From the NCBI RefSeq assembly GCF_029952525.1, contig NZ_JASAOF010000002.1, positions 372,001 to 436,000 on the forward strand: DNA of 64,000 nucleotides, read 5' to 3'. Positions 54,354 through 62,563 of this stretch are shown here, one piece after another. Numbering within the stretch: the first letter of the stretch is position 1; every line of letters starts with the position of its first letter. A program made the translations under genes and the position numbers. The notes under the pieces were generated by a model. It was given only the letters and a program-made list of their open reading frames with translations. It ran no database searches and had not been told where the DNA came from. Source of the DNA: Saccharopolyspora ipomoeae. Its GTDB lineage: Bacteria > Actinomycetota > Actinomycetes > Mycobacteriales > Pseudonocardiaceae.

Positions 54354-55583
54354 GTGGCTGGAACGAACTGGGCGAAGAACCTCACCTACCGGGCGAAGCG
54401 GCTGCACCGCCCGGTCAGCGTCGACGAGGTGCGGCGGATCGTCGCCGGATCCGAGCGGGTCAAGGTGCTGGGGTCGCGGCACTGCTTCAACGACATCGCC
54501 GACACCACCGAGGACCACCTCTCCCTCGACGCCCTTCCGGCCGAGGTCGAGATCGACGGTGACGTGGTGTGGGTGCCCGGCGGCATGCGCTACGGCGAGC
54601 TCGCCACCCACCTGGCCGCCTCCGGCCTGGCGCTGCACAACATGGCCTCGCTCCCGCACATCACCGTCGTCGGGGCCACCGCCACCGGCACCCACGGGTC
54701 GGGGGTCGGCAACCGGTCGCTCAGCGCGGCGGTGGCCGGGCTCGACCTGGTGCGCGCCGACGGGGAGCTGGTGCGGCTGCGCCCCGACGACCCCGATTTC
54801 CCCGGTGCCGTGGTGCACCTGGGCGCGCTGGGCGTGGTGACCCGCATCGGTCTGCGCGTGCAGCCCGCGTTCGACGTGGCCACCACGGTGCACCTGGGGC
54901 TGGGCTGGGACGCGCTGCTGGGCGAGTTCGACGCGGTGATGTCCGCCGCCTACAGCGTCAGCGTGTTCACCGACTTCGACGAGGTCATCCAGGTGTGGGC
55001 GAAGGCCCGCGTCGGAGATGAGGCGCGCGGCGAGCTGTTCGGCGCCCGCCCGGCCGAGGTGCCGACGCACATGCTGGGCGGCACCGGCATCGAGAACCTC
55101 ACCGACCAGCTGGGTGCGGCGGGTCCGTGGCACGACCGGTTGCCGCACTTCAAGGCGGGTTTCACCCCCAGCAACGGCGACGAGCTGCAGAGCGAGTACT
55201 TCGTCCCGGCCGAGCACGGGGCCGCCGCGCTGGCGGCGCTGCGGCCGCTGGCCGACAAGATGGCGCCGCTGCTGCAGATCAGCGAGGTGCGCACGATCGC
55301 CGCCGACGACCTGTGGCTGAGCCCGGCGCACGGCGCGGACTCGGTGGCGTTCCACTTCACCTGGTGGCCCCAGCAGTCGGCGGTGGAGGCGCTGCTGCCC
55401 GACATCGAGGCGGCGCTGGAGCCGTTCGGCGGCCGGCCGCACTGGGGCAAGCTGTTCGCCACCGAACCCGCCGACCTGGACCTCCTGTACCCGAAGTTGG
55501 CCGATTTCCGGTCGCTGGCACGGCGTTTCGACCCCGACGGCAGGTTCACCAACGACTTCCTCGCGCGCACGATCGGGCTGTGA
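54354..55583 (+). CDS. FAD-linked alditol (xylitol) oxidase
   Basis: A 409-residue VAO-family flavoprotein oxidase. The FAD-binding domain contains VLGSRHCFNDIADT, with H43 in the place of the histidine that binds FAD covalently in Streptomyces AldO (H46 there). SLPHITVVGATATGTHGSGVG (about 99-119) and GALGVVTRIGLRV follow. The C-terminus ends DPDGRFTNDFLARTIGL, typical for AldO/gulonolactone oxidase. It oxidises polyols with O2 to aldose and H2O2. GTG 54354. The stop TGA overlaps the ATG of the IclR regulator (TGATG). A CGTTAACG palindrome at 54339-54346 is upstream. Confidence 0.88.
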   Translation: MAGTNWAKNLTYRAKRLHRPVSVDEVRRIVAGSERVKVLGSRHCFNDIADTTEDHLSLDALPAEVEIDGDVVWVPGGMRYGELATHLAASGLALHNMASLPHITVVGATATGTHGSGVGNRSLSAAVAGLDLVRADGELVRLRPDDPDFPGAVVHLGALGVVTRIGLRVQPAFDVATTVHLGLGWDALLGEFDAVMSAAYSVSVFTDFDEVIQVWAKARVGDEARGELFGARPAEVPTHMLGGTGIENLTDQLGAAGPWHDRLPHFKAGFTPSNGDELQSEYFVPAEHGAAALAALRPLADKMAPLLQISEVRTIAADDLWLSPAHGADSVAFHFTWWPQQSAVEALLPDIEAALEPFGGRPHWGKLFATEPADLDLLYPKLADFRSLARRFDPDGRFTNDFLARTIGL

Positions 55584-56344
55584 TGGCCGCGCGGCGCGGC
55601 GGACCGGGTGGCCCGACGGGCCCGGTGGTGCGCCGCGCGCTGCAGCTGCTCGACGCCTTCTCCCCCGACCGCACGGCGATGACGCTGAGCGAACTGGCGC
55701 GCCACACCGGCATGCCCGCTTCGACGACGTACCGGATGCTCGGCGAGCTGGTTGACTGGGGCGCGCTGGAGCGCGGTGACGACGGCGCCTACCGGATCGG
55801 GCTGCGGCTGTGGGAGCTCGGGGCGCTGGCTCCGCGCGGCCTCGGGCTGCGGGAGCACGCGCTGCCGACGATGGAAGACCTCTCGGCGGTGACCAGGGAG
55901 AACGTGCAGCTGGCGATCCGCGAGGGCACCGAGGTGGTGTTCGTCGAGCGGATAGCGGGCACCGGAGCGGTGCCGGTGCGCACCCGGGTCGGTGGTCGGT
56001 TCGCGCTCACCGCGACGGGCGTGGGCCTGGTGCTGCTGGCGCATGCCCCGGCCGAGGTGCAGGACGTGGTGCTCGGCGGCGAGATACCGCGTTTCACCGA
56101 CTTCACGGTGACCGATCCGGCGGAGCTGCGACGGATGCTGGCCGAGACGCGGGCCTGCGGTTTCGCGGTGAGCGACCGGCAGGTCACCGACGACGCGCTG
56201 TCGGTGGCGGCACCGGTGATCGACCAGCGCGGCGAGGTGGCGGCCGCCGTGTCCCTGGTCGTGCGGCACGGCACCGCCACCCCGCACTCGCTGAGCGCCC
56301 TGGTGCGCGCGAGCGCCCGCGCGATCTCGCGCGCCATCGCCTGA
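55583..56344 (+). CDS. IclR family transcriptional regulator
   Basis: A 253-residue regulator. The N-terminal winged helix reads VRRALQLLDAFSPDRTAMTLSELARHTGMPASTTYRMLGELVDWGALERG (about 17-66), and the C-terminal effector domain has VFVERIAGTGAVPVRTRVGGRFALTATGVGLVLLAH and a GFAVSDRQVTDDALSVAAPVID segment (about 190-211). ATG 55583 shares bases with the oxidase TGA, so the genes are coupled. It probably controls the alditol oxidase, maybe in response to polyols. Confidence 0.92.
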   Translation: MAARRGGPGGPTGPVVRRALQLLDAFSPDRTAMTLSELARHTGMPASTTYRMLGELVDWGALERGDDGAYRIGLRLWELGALAPRGLGLREHALPTMEDLSAVTRENVQLAIREGTEVVFVERIAGTGAVPVRTRVGGRFALTATGVGLVLLAHAPAEVQDVVLGGEIPRFTDFTVTDPAELRRMLAETRACGFAVSDRQVTDDALSVAAPVIDQRGEVAAAVSLVVRHGTATPHSLSALVRASARAISRAIA

Positions 56345-56373
56345 TTTACGCTTTCCCGGTTTACTGTCAAGAT
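56345..56373 (+). promoter_or_regulatory. Possible promoter of the 71-residue protein gene
   Basis: TTTACG (56345-56350) and CAAGAT (56368-56373) are 17 bases apart. Transcription would begin around 56380, a few bases before GTG 56386, so the message would be nearly leaderless. Confidence 0.35.
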
Positions 56374-56385
56374 CAACAGCATCTA

Positions 56386-56601
56386 GTGTGGGAACCGACC
56401 TCTGCGCGACAGGAGCCCACCATCGACACCACCTGCCTGACCCGCGAGAACGTCGAGCACCGCGTCGAGTGGACGCCCGGCGGGATGCGGGCGCTCTGCC
56501 GCTGCGGTGCCGAGCGCGAGTTCACCTCAGCAGCGCCGATGTGGGACTGGCTGCTCGCCCACCCCCACCTGCGCGATCAGGGGACGATCGAGTCGACGTA
56601 A
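56386..56601 (+). CDS. Small hypothetical protein with CRCG motif
   Basis: A 71-residue frame whose later part looks protein-like: TRENVEHRVEWTPGGMRALCRCGAEREF, then MWDWLLAHPHLRDQG. The C-x-C pair with surrounding aromatic and charged residues could be half a metal site. The start is uncertain: GTG 56386 would be almost leaderless. An AGGAG at 56408-56413 precedes an in-frame ATC, not a standard start codon. The last 25 bases overlap the convergent SDR gene. No family is recognised. Confidence 0.45.
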   Translation: MWEPTSARQEPTIDTTCLTRENVEHRVEWTPGGMRALCRCGAEREFTSAAPMWDWLLAHPHLRDQGTIEST

Positions 56602-57371
56602 CCGCCGTCGACGCGGACCGCGGCGCCCGTGGTGGCCGAGGCCAGCGGGGAGCCGAGGTAGACGACCATGTTGGCGATCTCCTCGGGCTCGATGAGCCGC
56701 TGCAGCAGCGACTGCGGCCGGTGCTCGCGCATGAACTGCCGCTGCGCCTGGTCCCACGGCAGCGACGAGTCGACCATCTCGTAGACGAACTTCTCGACAC
56801 CGCCGGTGTGAGTGGGCCCGGCGATCACGGAGTTGACGGTCACCCCGGTCCCGGCGGCCTCCTTCGCGAAACCCCGGGAGGCGGCCAGCAGCGCGGTCTT
56901 GGACATCCCGTAGTGGATCATCTCCGCGGGGATGACCACCGCCGAGTCGCTGGCGATGTACTGGATGCGGCCCCAGCCCCGCTTCACCATGCCCGGCAGG
57001 TAGGCGCGGGTGAGGCGCAGCGCGGAGAGCACGTTGACCTCGAAGTAGCGGCGCCAGTCGTCGTCGGTGATCTCCATCGCCGGCTGGGCCCCGAAGATGC
57101 CGAGGTTGTTGACGAGCACGTCGACCCGCGGCAGCACCTCCAGCAGTCCGGCCGTGCCGTCCTCGGTGGTCACGTCGGCGGTCGCGGCGATCGCCTCAGC
57201 ACCGGGCACGTCCTGCTGGATCTGCCGCACGGCCTCCTCGACGCGCTCGGCGGTGCGGCCGTTGATCGCCACCCGCGCCCCCGCGCGGGCCAGCCCCTGC
57301 GCGATGGCGTACCCGATTCCCTGGGTGGAGCCGGTGACGAGAGCGGTGCGTCCGGAAAGATCTAGCTGCAT
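56577..57371 (-). CDS. SDR family NAD(P)-dependent oxidoreductase
   Basis: A 264-residue classical short-chain dehydrogenase: cofactor loop TGSTQGIGYAIAQGLA (about 14-29), NNLGIFG about 87, catalytic Ser about 140 (ASDSA), YGMSK with Tyr/Lys about 153-157, and C-terminal VDGGYVDS. Substrate unknown. ATG 57371. The upstream 200 bases (57372-57572) hold the fourth TTTTCATGAAAA palindrome. Its stop codon is overlapped by the end of the small convergent gene. Confidence 0.93.
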   Translation of the reverse strand: MQLDLSGRTALVTGSTQGIGYAIAQGLARAGARVAINGRTAERVEEAVRQIQQDVPGAEAIAATADVTTEDGTAGLLEVLPRVDVLVNNLGIFGAQPAMEITDDDWRRYFEVNVLSALRLTRAYLPGMVKRGWGRIQYIASDSAVVIPAEMIHYGMSKTALLAASRGFAKEAAGTGVTVNSVIAGPTHTGGVEKFVYEMVDSSLPWDQAQRQFMREHRPQSLLQRLIEPEEIANMVVYLGSPLASATTGAAVRVDGGYVDSIVP

Positions 57372-57474
57372 GCCGCGAGGATATGCCGCCTCTCCCTCCC
57401 CCGCCGCGCTGCGGGGGCACCCGGCCGAAGGATGTCGGGTTCGGGCTTTTCGCGACTGAACGCGCTCTTTCGTC

Positions 57475-57515
57475 GTGGGGTGGGGGGAGTTTTCATGAAA
57501 ACTTCCCCACACCAC
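57475..57515. repeat. Imperfect palindrome of the TTTTCATGAAAA family
   Basis: Core AGTTTTCATGAAAACT at 57488-57503, with GTGGGGTGGGGG on the left and TCCCCACACCAC on the right. It lies downstream of the VOC gene stop (57573, minus strand) and upstream of the SDR start, so it may end VOC transcription. Same element as at 19964-20001. Confidence 0.8.
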
Positions 57516-57572
57516 CACAATCAGGTGATCCCGTGAGCACCCGGAGTGGCTCACGCCCGGGGTCAGGGCCGT

Positions 57573-57950
57573 TTACCCGTTCCAGTCGACGAGCTGGACG
57601 ATGACGCCGTTGGGGTCGCGGACCTGGAAGGCGCGCTCTCCCCACTCCTCCGCTGTGAGCGGCATGGTGATCGTGACGCCTTCGCCTTCCAGGCGAGCGA
57701 GTTCGCCCTCCAGGTCGTCGACCTCGAACGCGAGGATGAGGCCGCTCGCGTGATCGTCGCGCTGGTCGGCCGGGAGCGAGGCCAGGCCGCGCCGCAGGAA
57801 CACCACGTTGGCCCCGGCGTCGTCCCTGGTCAGGGAGGCGAATCCGTCGGCGGCCATGACCTCCTGAAACCCGAAGTGCTCCACCAGGAACCGGCTCGAC
57901 GCGGCCACGTCTTCGACGTTGAGCGACACCGCCGTCGCGTTGATCTTCAT
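57573..57950 (-). CDS. VOC family (glyoxalase/bleomycin resistance fold) protein
   Basis: A 125-residue single VOC module: INATAVSLNVEDVAASSRFLVEHFGFQE at the start, LILAFEVDDLEGELARLEGEGV in the middle and AFQVRDPNGVIVQLVDWNG at the end. Two halves of beta-alpha-beta3 make one domain, so it would dimerise. ATG 57950 has GGGGGAG 4 bases upstream; ATG 57962 is 4 codons longer with the site too close. Divergent from a TetR gene and probably its target. Confidence 0.88.
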   Translation of the reverse strand: MKINATAVSLNVEDVAASSRFLVEHFGFQEVMAADGFASLTRDDAGANVVFLRRGLASLPADQRDDHASGLILAFEVDDLEGELARLEGEGVTITMPLTAEEWGERAFQVRDPNGVIVQLVDWNG

Positions 57951-58017
57951 GTGCTCCCCCATCTCCCTCGACGCCCCCTGCGTCGTCTACTGTACGGAGC
58001 TCAGAGGTGGTGGTGAG

Positions 58018-58779
58018 GTGGTCGAGCGGACCGGCGCCGGTGATCCCGGGCGCACGCTGGAACTGCTGTGGCGGCACAAGCTCGGTGAGCCCTCGGCGCA
58101 GCGCGGACCGCGCAAGAGCCTGAGCATCGACCAGATCGTGGACGCCGCGGTGGAGCTCGCCGACTCCGACGGGCTGGCGGCGGTGACGATGCGTCGGCTC
58201 GCCGACAGCCTCGGGGTCTCGACGATGTCGATGTACACCTACGTGCCCGGCAAGGCCGAACTGCTGGACCTCATGCTCGACCGCCTCTTCCAGCAGATGC
58301 CGCGCGCGCCGCTGGACGGCCTGCCGTGGCGGGAGCGGGTGACGCTGGTCGCGGCGCAGAACCGCGAGCTCTACCGCGAGCACCGCTGGGCGATGCAGGT
58401 CTCGACGAACCGGCTGCCGCTGGGACCCGGCCTGATCGCCAAGTTCGAGCACGAGGTGGGTGCGTTCCTCGACCTCGGCCTCGACGACGTGCACCTGGAG
58501 AAGGCCCTGACGCTGGTGCTGGACTTCGTGCAGTCCTCCACTCGCTCCGAGGTCGAGGCCCAGGCGGCCCAGCGCGACAGCGCCACCACCGACGAGCAGT
58601 GGTGGCGCGCCAACGAGACGCTGCTGACCGAGGTCTTCGACCCCGCCGAGTACCCCAACACCTTCCGGGTCAGCGAAGCCGCAGGCGCCGAGCACCTCGC
58701 AGCGCGAAGAGCCGACAGCACCTACGAATTCGGCCTCCAACGCATCCTCGACGGCCTCGCCGCACTGATCGAGAACTAG
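58018..58779 (+). CDS. TetR/AcrR family regulator with TetR-type C-terminal domain
   Basis: A 253-residue regulator. The HTH lies about residues 35-80 (LSIDQIVDAAVELADSDGLAAVTMRRLADSLGVSTMSMYTYVPGKAELLDLMLD). The long C-terminal domain is of the TetR_C class found in regulators of drug-inactivating or efflux genes. GTG 58018 has AGAGGTG about 9 bases upstream. The 67-base gap to the divergent VOC gene contains TACTGTACGGAG, resembling sites of this regulator class. Confidence 0.88.
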   Translation: MVERTGAGDPGRTLELLWRHKLGEPSAQRGPRKSLSIDQIVDAAVELADSDGLAAVTMRRLADSLGVSTMSMYTYVPGKAELLDLMLDRLFQQMPRAPLDGLPWRERVTLVAAQNRELYREHRWAMQVSTNRLPLGPGLIAKFEHEVGAFLDLGLDDVHLEKALTLVLDFVQSSTRSEVEAQAAQRDSATTDEQWWRANETLLTEVFDPAEYPNTFRVSEAAGAEHLAARRADSTYEFGLQRILDGLAALIEN

Positions 58780-58850
58780 GAGGTCGGAGCTCGGCGGTCG
58801 GCGAGGCGCTGGTCGCCCACCCGGGTCGCCGGGCTCCTCCGGCACACCGG

Positions 58851-59444
58851 CTACGGCCGGGGAACGACCTCCGCGAACTCCGCGTCCACTCCCACGACCA
58901 GCTGATCCAGCCACGACGGGACCGAAGCATCTTCGGCAGGCACGTCGGTGCTCTGCACCTGCACGAGGTACTGCCCGTAACGCAGGTCCACCCACCAGGT
59001 GTCGCAGGCGCCGGGCCTGCCCCGGATCTCCCCGCACACGAAGCGCACGTCGTCGGCCTCGCGCGGTGGCACCCGCGGGAAGCGCTGCGAGGTCTCGTCG
59101 AAGCCCTCGCCACCACGCGGGTCCACCCGACCGAAGGCCCAGCCCGCCCACCGCGCGGAGGCGTAACGCCGCACGGTGTAGTCGACCTCGACGGCCTCCG
59201 GAGCGCGCCACGAAGCCGTCGCCTGCTCCTGCGCACCCCAGTCCGACGACAACCGCCCAGGATCAACCACTTCGGCCGTCCAGCGCCCCGGCAGCGCCGG
59301 AGGCGCGACGTCGACGAGCTCGGCCGCACCGACCACCCGCCGCTGCTCCCCCGGCGCCACCAACCACCACACCAGGGCACCCACCAGCACGAGCGCGAGC
59401 ACCCCGACGACGGTGACGACGACCCGCTTTACGGTGCGGTCCAC
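58851..59444 (-). CDS. Membrane-anchored protein, candidate immunity partner of the upstream toxin
   Basis: A 197-residue protein: a short basic N-terminus (DRTVKR), one hydrophobic helix (VVVTVVGVLALVLVGALVWWLV, about 8-29) and an extracytoplasmic domain of about 165 residues, rich in Trp/Val/Asp/Arg, with two Cys (VCGEIRGRPGACDTWW) that could form a disulfide. GTG 59444 lies inside the toxin gene end (16-base overlap), with CAGGTG upstream; the two are certainly co-transcribed. The overlap and anchored outward-facing design suit an immunity protein against a secreted toxin. I know no family; the role is inferred from position. Confidence 0.65.
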   Translation of the reverse strand: MDRTVKRVVVTVVGVLALVLVGALVWWLVAPGEQRRVVGAAELVDVAPPALPGRWTAEVVDPGRLSSDWGAQEQATASWRAPEAVEVDYTVRRYASARWAGWAFGRVDPRGGEGFDETSQRFPRVPPREADDVRFVCGEIRGRPGACDTWWVDLRYGQYLVQVQSTDVPAEDASVPSWLDQLVVGVDAEFAEVVPRP

Positions 59445-60532
59445 TTGCGCACCTGCTGCAGGTTCGGCCTCTCGTCATCGATCTGGTCGATCACCTGGTG
59501 GACCTTGGCGCGGAGCTGGGACAACGTCAGGTCCTGCTCGTGCTCGTCCCAGAGGTCCATCCCGGCCTGCATGGTCAGGACATCGCCCTTGTCGTGCTCG
59601 CCGGTCCCGGGCAACGTCGGAGCCGTGTGCAGGACGTCCTCGTCGAAGCCGCACGACCGGCCGACGTAACCGTAGTGAACGTTCGACCAGATGTCGTAGA
59701 AGACCTCCCGGCCCTCGTCGTCGCCGGGAATCTTGAAGTACAGCTCGTCGGCGTTCCCGGTGTCCAGGTCCTCCCGGGCCGCGATCTTGGGCTTGTGGTC
59801 CCAATCCATTCCCGGCGCGACCTTCACCGCGAAGATCAGCGTCGGTGTCGGACGGCCGGCCGCCTGCTCGACGAGCTCCAACCACTTGGCCCACTCGGGA
59901 CCTCCGAACAGCTTCCCCGCGATATCCCCGATCGAGGAACCCAGCCCGCCGAAGTTCAGGGCCCAGATCGCCCACGCGATGGCCGAATTCCCATTCGTCA
60001 TCATCTCGCCGTAGATGTACTCCAGGGTCCGGTTGAAACGGGCTTCGCTGAGATCGGCCCAGTCGGCCCGCTTGCGGGAACCCCCGGAACGGGACGAATC
60101 CTGCCGCTTCCCAGAGCTCTCGGCGTTCTCCAGCAGATCCCGTGCGCGGTCCTCGGCTTCCGCGTAACGACCCGGGTAAGCGGAGCGCTGCACCTCCTGC
60201 GCGAGCTCGTCGGCGCTGAACTTCGGGTTGTCCTCCTCGGCCTCGACTGCGCGGGAGAAGAACTGCCTCGACGCGTAGTTCACGTTCATGCAGTCCTTCG
60301 CGGAGCCCCAACCTTGGCTGGGACGTTGCTGGAAGACACCCACGGAGTCCCGATCCCCGTAATCGAGGTTCTCCATCCCCGACTCCACCAATGCGGCTTC
60401 GAATGCAGCCAGCATCACCCGGTCGGACACGTCGAGGTGCTCACCGACGGCATGGATGACCCGTCCCACGTCCGGGTCAGGACGACCCGTCGCTCGGCCT
60501 GCCGACGGCCCTTCAGGTAACTTTTCCGCCAT
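59429..60532 (-). CDS. Predicted polymorphic toxin: lysozyme-like N-domain plus toxin-44-like C-domain
   Basis: A 367-residue protein with two parts. Residues about 20-130 match a transglycosylase/lysozyme-like module found in actinobacterial and phage cell-wall proteins: LVESGMENLDYGDRDSVGVF then FQQRPSQGWG, with Glu50 as the likely catalytic acid. A basic Ser/Arg linker (138-155) follows. Residues about 165-310 resemble polymorphic toxin type 44 (predicted RNase): WDHKP about 244-248 and YDIWSNVHYGYVGR about 279-292, rich in conserved Asp/His/Tyr. No signal peptide is visible, so export would need a dedicated route. The start ATG 60532 has a weak ribosome site. Codon third positions look looser than neighbours. 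The downstream overlapping gene may be its immunity gene. Confidence 0.7.
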   Translation of the reverse strand: MAEKLPEGPSAGRATGRPDPDVGRVIHAVGEHLDVSDRVMLAAFEAALVESGMENLDYGDRDSVGVFQQRPSQGWGSAKDCMNVNYASRQFFSRAVEAEEDNPKFSADELAQEVQRSAYPGRYAEAEDRARDLLENAESSGKRQDSSRSGGSRKRADWADLSEARFNRTLEYIYGEMMTNGNSAIAWAIWALNFGGLGSSIGDIAGKLFGGPEWAKWLELVEQAAGRPTPTLIFAVKVAPGMDWDHKPKIAAREDLDTGNADELYFKIPGDDEGREVFYDIWSNVHYGYVGRSCGFDEDVLHTAPTLPGTGEHDKGDVLTMQAGMDLWDEHEQDLTLSQLRAKVHQVIDQIDDERPNLQQVRKWTAP

Positions 60533-60683
60533 TTCGCTGATCGACCCCCATGCGTTGGTTTCCCCCCGATGTCCGGAGACTCGCAGGGATGCGCGGGGTC
60601 GTCCGGCGATCCGGGTGGAATCACTCGGACAGCGGAGTGGGATCGCGACCGGTCGAGGCGCCTCGCTCTCGGCGGACCTCAGG

Positions 60684-61508
60684 TCAGATCGCGACCTGGC
60701 CGTCGATGCAGGTGACCGTGCTGCCGCCGACCCACACCGCGCCGCTGTCGTCGGTGTCGACGCGCACCGTTCCGGCCCGGCCCAGCGCCGTGCCCTGCCG
60801 CGCGGTGTAGGGCGCGGTGGTGCGCCCGGAACCGAGCAGCCACTGGGCGAGGGACGCGTTGAGGCTGCCGGTCACCGGGTCCTCGACGCAGCCCGCGCCG
60901 CCGAGCGGGGCGAAGGCGCGGACCTCGAACCGCGCGGGCCCGCCCGCGGGGTGCGGGCCCGCGACGCCGATCTTGATGTCCTCCCGGTAGGACGGTTCCA
61001 GCGCCAGCACCGCGTCGGCGTCGGCCAGCAGCACCGCGACCCAACCCGGTCCGTTGTCGGCCCACTGGGCGTCGACGATCTCGCCGGTGCCGATCCCGAG
61101 GTGCTCGGCGACCCGCTCCAGCACGTCGGGTTCCACCGGGCCGGAGCGCAGCAGCGGCGGCGCGGCGAAGGCCAGCCCGCCGCCCGAGCGCCGCACCGTC
61201 ACCGGTCCGGCGCCGCACTCCTGCACCACCGAGTCGCGGTCGCCGTGCACCGACAGCCAGGCGTGGCAGGTGCCGAGGGTGGGGTGACCGGCGAAGGGCA
61301 GCTCCTCGGACGGGGTGAAGATCCGCACCCGGTAGTCGGCGCCGGGGTCCTCCGGGGGCAGCACGAACGTCGTCTCCGACAGATTCGTCCACGCCGCGAA
61401 CCGCTGCATCGCCTCGTCGGACATGCCCTCGGCGTCGAGCACCACCGCCACCGGGTTGCCGTAGTACGGGGTGTCGGTGAACACGTCGACCTGCTGAAAC
61501 CTCCGCAT
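60684..61508 (-). CDS. PhzF family phenazine biosynthesis-like isomerase/epimerase
   Basis: A 274-residue DapF-fold protein. RRFQQVDVFTDTPYYGNPVAVVLDA opens it, NLSETTFVLPPE (about 44-55) holds the catalytic Glu, PFAGHPTLGTCHAW (about 74-87) and EDPVTGSLNASLAQWL (about 206-221) complete the PhzF signature. Substrates vary in this family. ATG 61508. Divergent from an MDR reductase. Confidence 0.9.
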   Translation of the reverse strand: MRRFQQVDVFTDTPYYGNPVAVVLDAEGMSDEAMQRFAAWTNLSETTFVLPPEDPGADYRVRIFTPSEELPFAGHPTLGTCHAWLSVHGDRDSVVQECGAGPVTVRRSGGGLAFAAPPLLRSGPVEPDVLERVAEHLGIGTGEIVDAQWADNGPGWVAVLLADADAVLALEPSYREDIKIGVAGPHPAGGPARFEVRAFAPLGGAGCVEDPVTGSLNASLAQWLLGSGRTTAPYTARQGTALGRAGTVRVDTDDSGAVWVGGSTVTCIDGQVAI

Positions 61509-61590
61509 GACCGCCGACCTTAGCGGCCCGCTCGGAGTGAGGAGTTCAACGGTGCGGAATAGCCGCTTCCGGGGGCGGGTTGTGATCGAC

Positions 61591-62529
61591 ATGCGTGTTT
61601 TGGGTTTCACCGAATTCGGCGGTCCGGACGTGCTGGGGATCCACGACGTGCCCGAGCGGCACGCCGGCCCCGGCGAAGTGCGGATCCGCGTGCGCGCGGC
61701 GGCGGTCAACCCGACCGACACCGCCGGACGCGCCGGCTGGTTCACCGAGCGGTACCGCGATCTCGAACCTCCCTACGTGCCGGGCATGGACGCGGCCGGG
61801 GTCATCGACGAGATCGGTGCGGGCACCGACACGGACCTGCGGGTCGGTGACGACGTGATGGCCATCGTCGTCCCGTCGGGCTCGCACGGCGCCTACTCGG
61901 AGAGCCTCGTGGTGCCCGCCGACTCGGTCGCCCGCGTCCCGGCGGGCGCCGACCACGCGGCCGCCTCGACGCTGCCGATGAACGGGTTGACCGCGCGCCT
62001 GGCGCTCGACAGCCTCGCCTTGGCGCCCGGGAGCCTGCTGGCCGTCACCGGTGCCGCGGGCACGCTCGGCGGCTACGTCGTGCAACTGGCCAAGGCCGAC
62101 GGGCTGCGGGTCCTCGCCGACGCGAAGGACTCCGACCGCGAGCTGGTTGCCTCCTTCGGTGCCGACGAGATCGTCGAGCGCGGCGAGGACGTCGCGACCC
62201 GCTTCCGCGAGATCGCGCCCGACGGCGTGGACGCGGTCGTGGACGCCGCGGTGCTCGACGACAAGGTCGAGCCCGCCGTGCGCGACGGCGGCGGTCTCGC
62301 GACGGTGCGCTTCTTCTCCACCGAGTCCGACCGCGGGGTCACCTATCACCGGGTGCTGGTCAGCGACTACTGGAAGGAGCGGGACAAGCTCGACAAGCTG
62401 CGGCAGCAGGCCGAGGACGGGGTGCTGACGCTGCGCGTCGCCGACACCATCCCGGCCGAGCGAGGCGCCGAGGCGCACCACCGCCTCGAAGCGGGCGGCA
62501 CGCGCGGCCGCCTGGTCGTGCTGTTCTGA
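61591..62529 (+). CDS. NADPH:quinone reductase-like zinc-free MDR oxidoreductase
   Basis: A 312-residue medium-chain reductase: MRVLGFTEFGGPDVLGIHDVP, VNPTDTAGRAGW, PGMDAAGVIDEIGAGT (about 58-73), the NADPH loop TGAAGTLGGYVVQLAK (about 152-167) and FGADEIV. No zinc ligands are visible. ATG 61591 (an earlier in-frame GTG at 61582 is possible). Quinone or enal reduction is likely. Confidence 0.9.
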   Translation: MRVLGFTEFGGPDVLGIHDVPERHAGPGEVRIRVRAAAVNPTDTAGRAGWFTERYRDLEPPYVPGMDAAGVIDEIGAGTDTDLRVGDDVMAIVVPSGSHGAYSESLVVPADSVARVPAGADHAAASTLPMNGLTARLALDSLALAPGSLLAVTGAAGTLGGYVVQLAKADGLRVLADAKDSDRELVASFGADEIVERGEDVATRFREIAPDGVDAVVDAAVLDDKVEPAVRDGGGLATVRFFSTESDRGVTYHRVLVSDYWKERDKLDKLRQQAEDGVLTLRVADTIPAERGAEAHHRLEAGGTRGRLVVLF

Positions 62530-62563
62530 TCCCGCCTGTTCTGGTCCCGCGTGGAGGCCGGGC

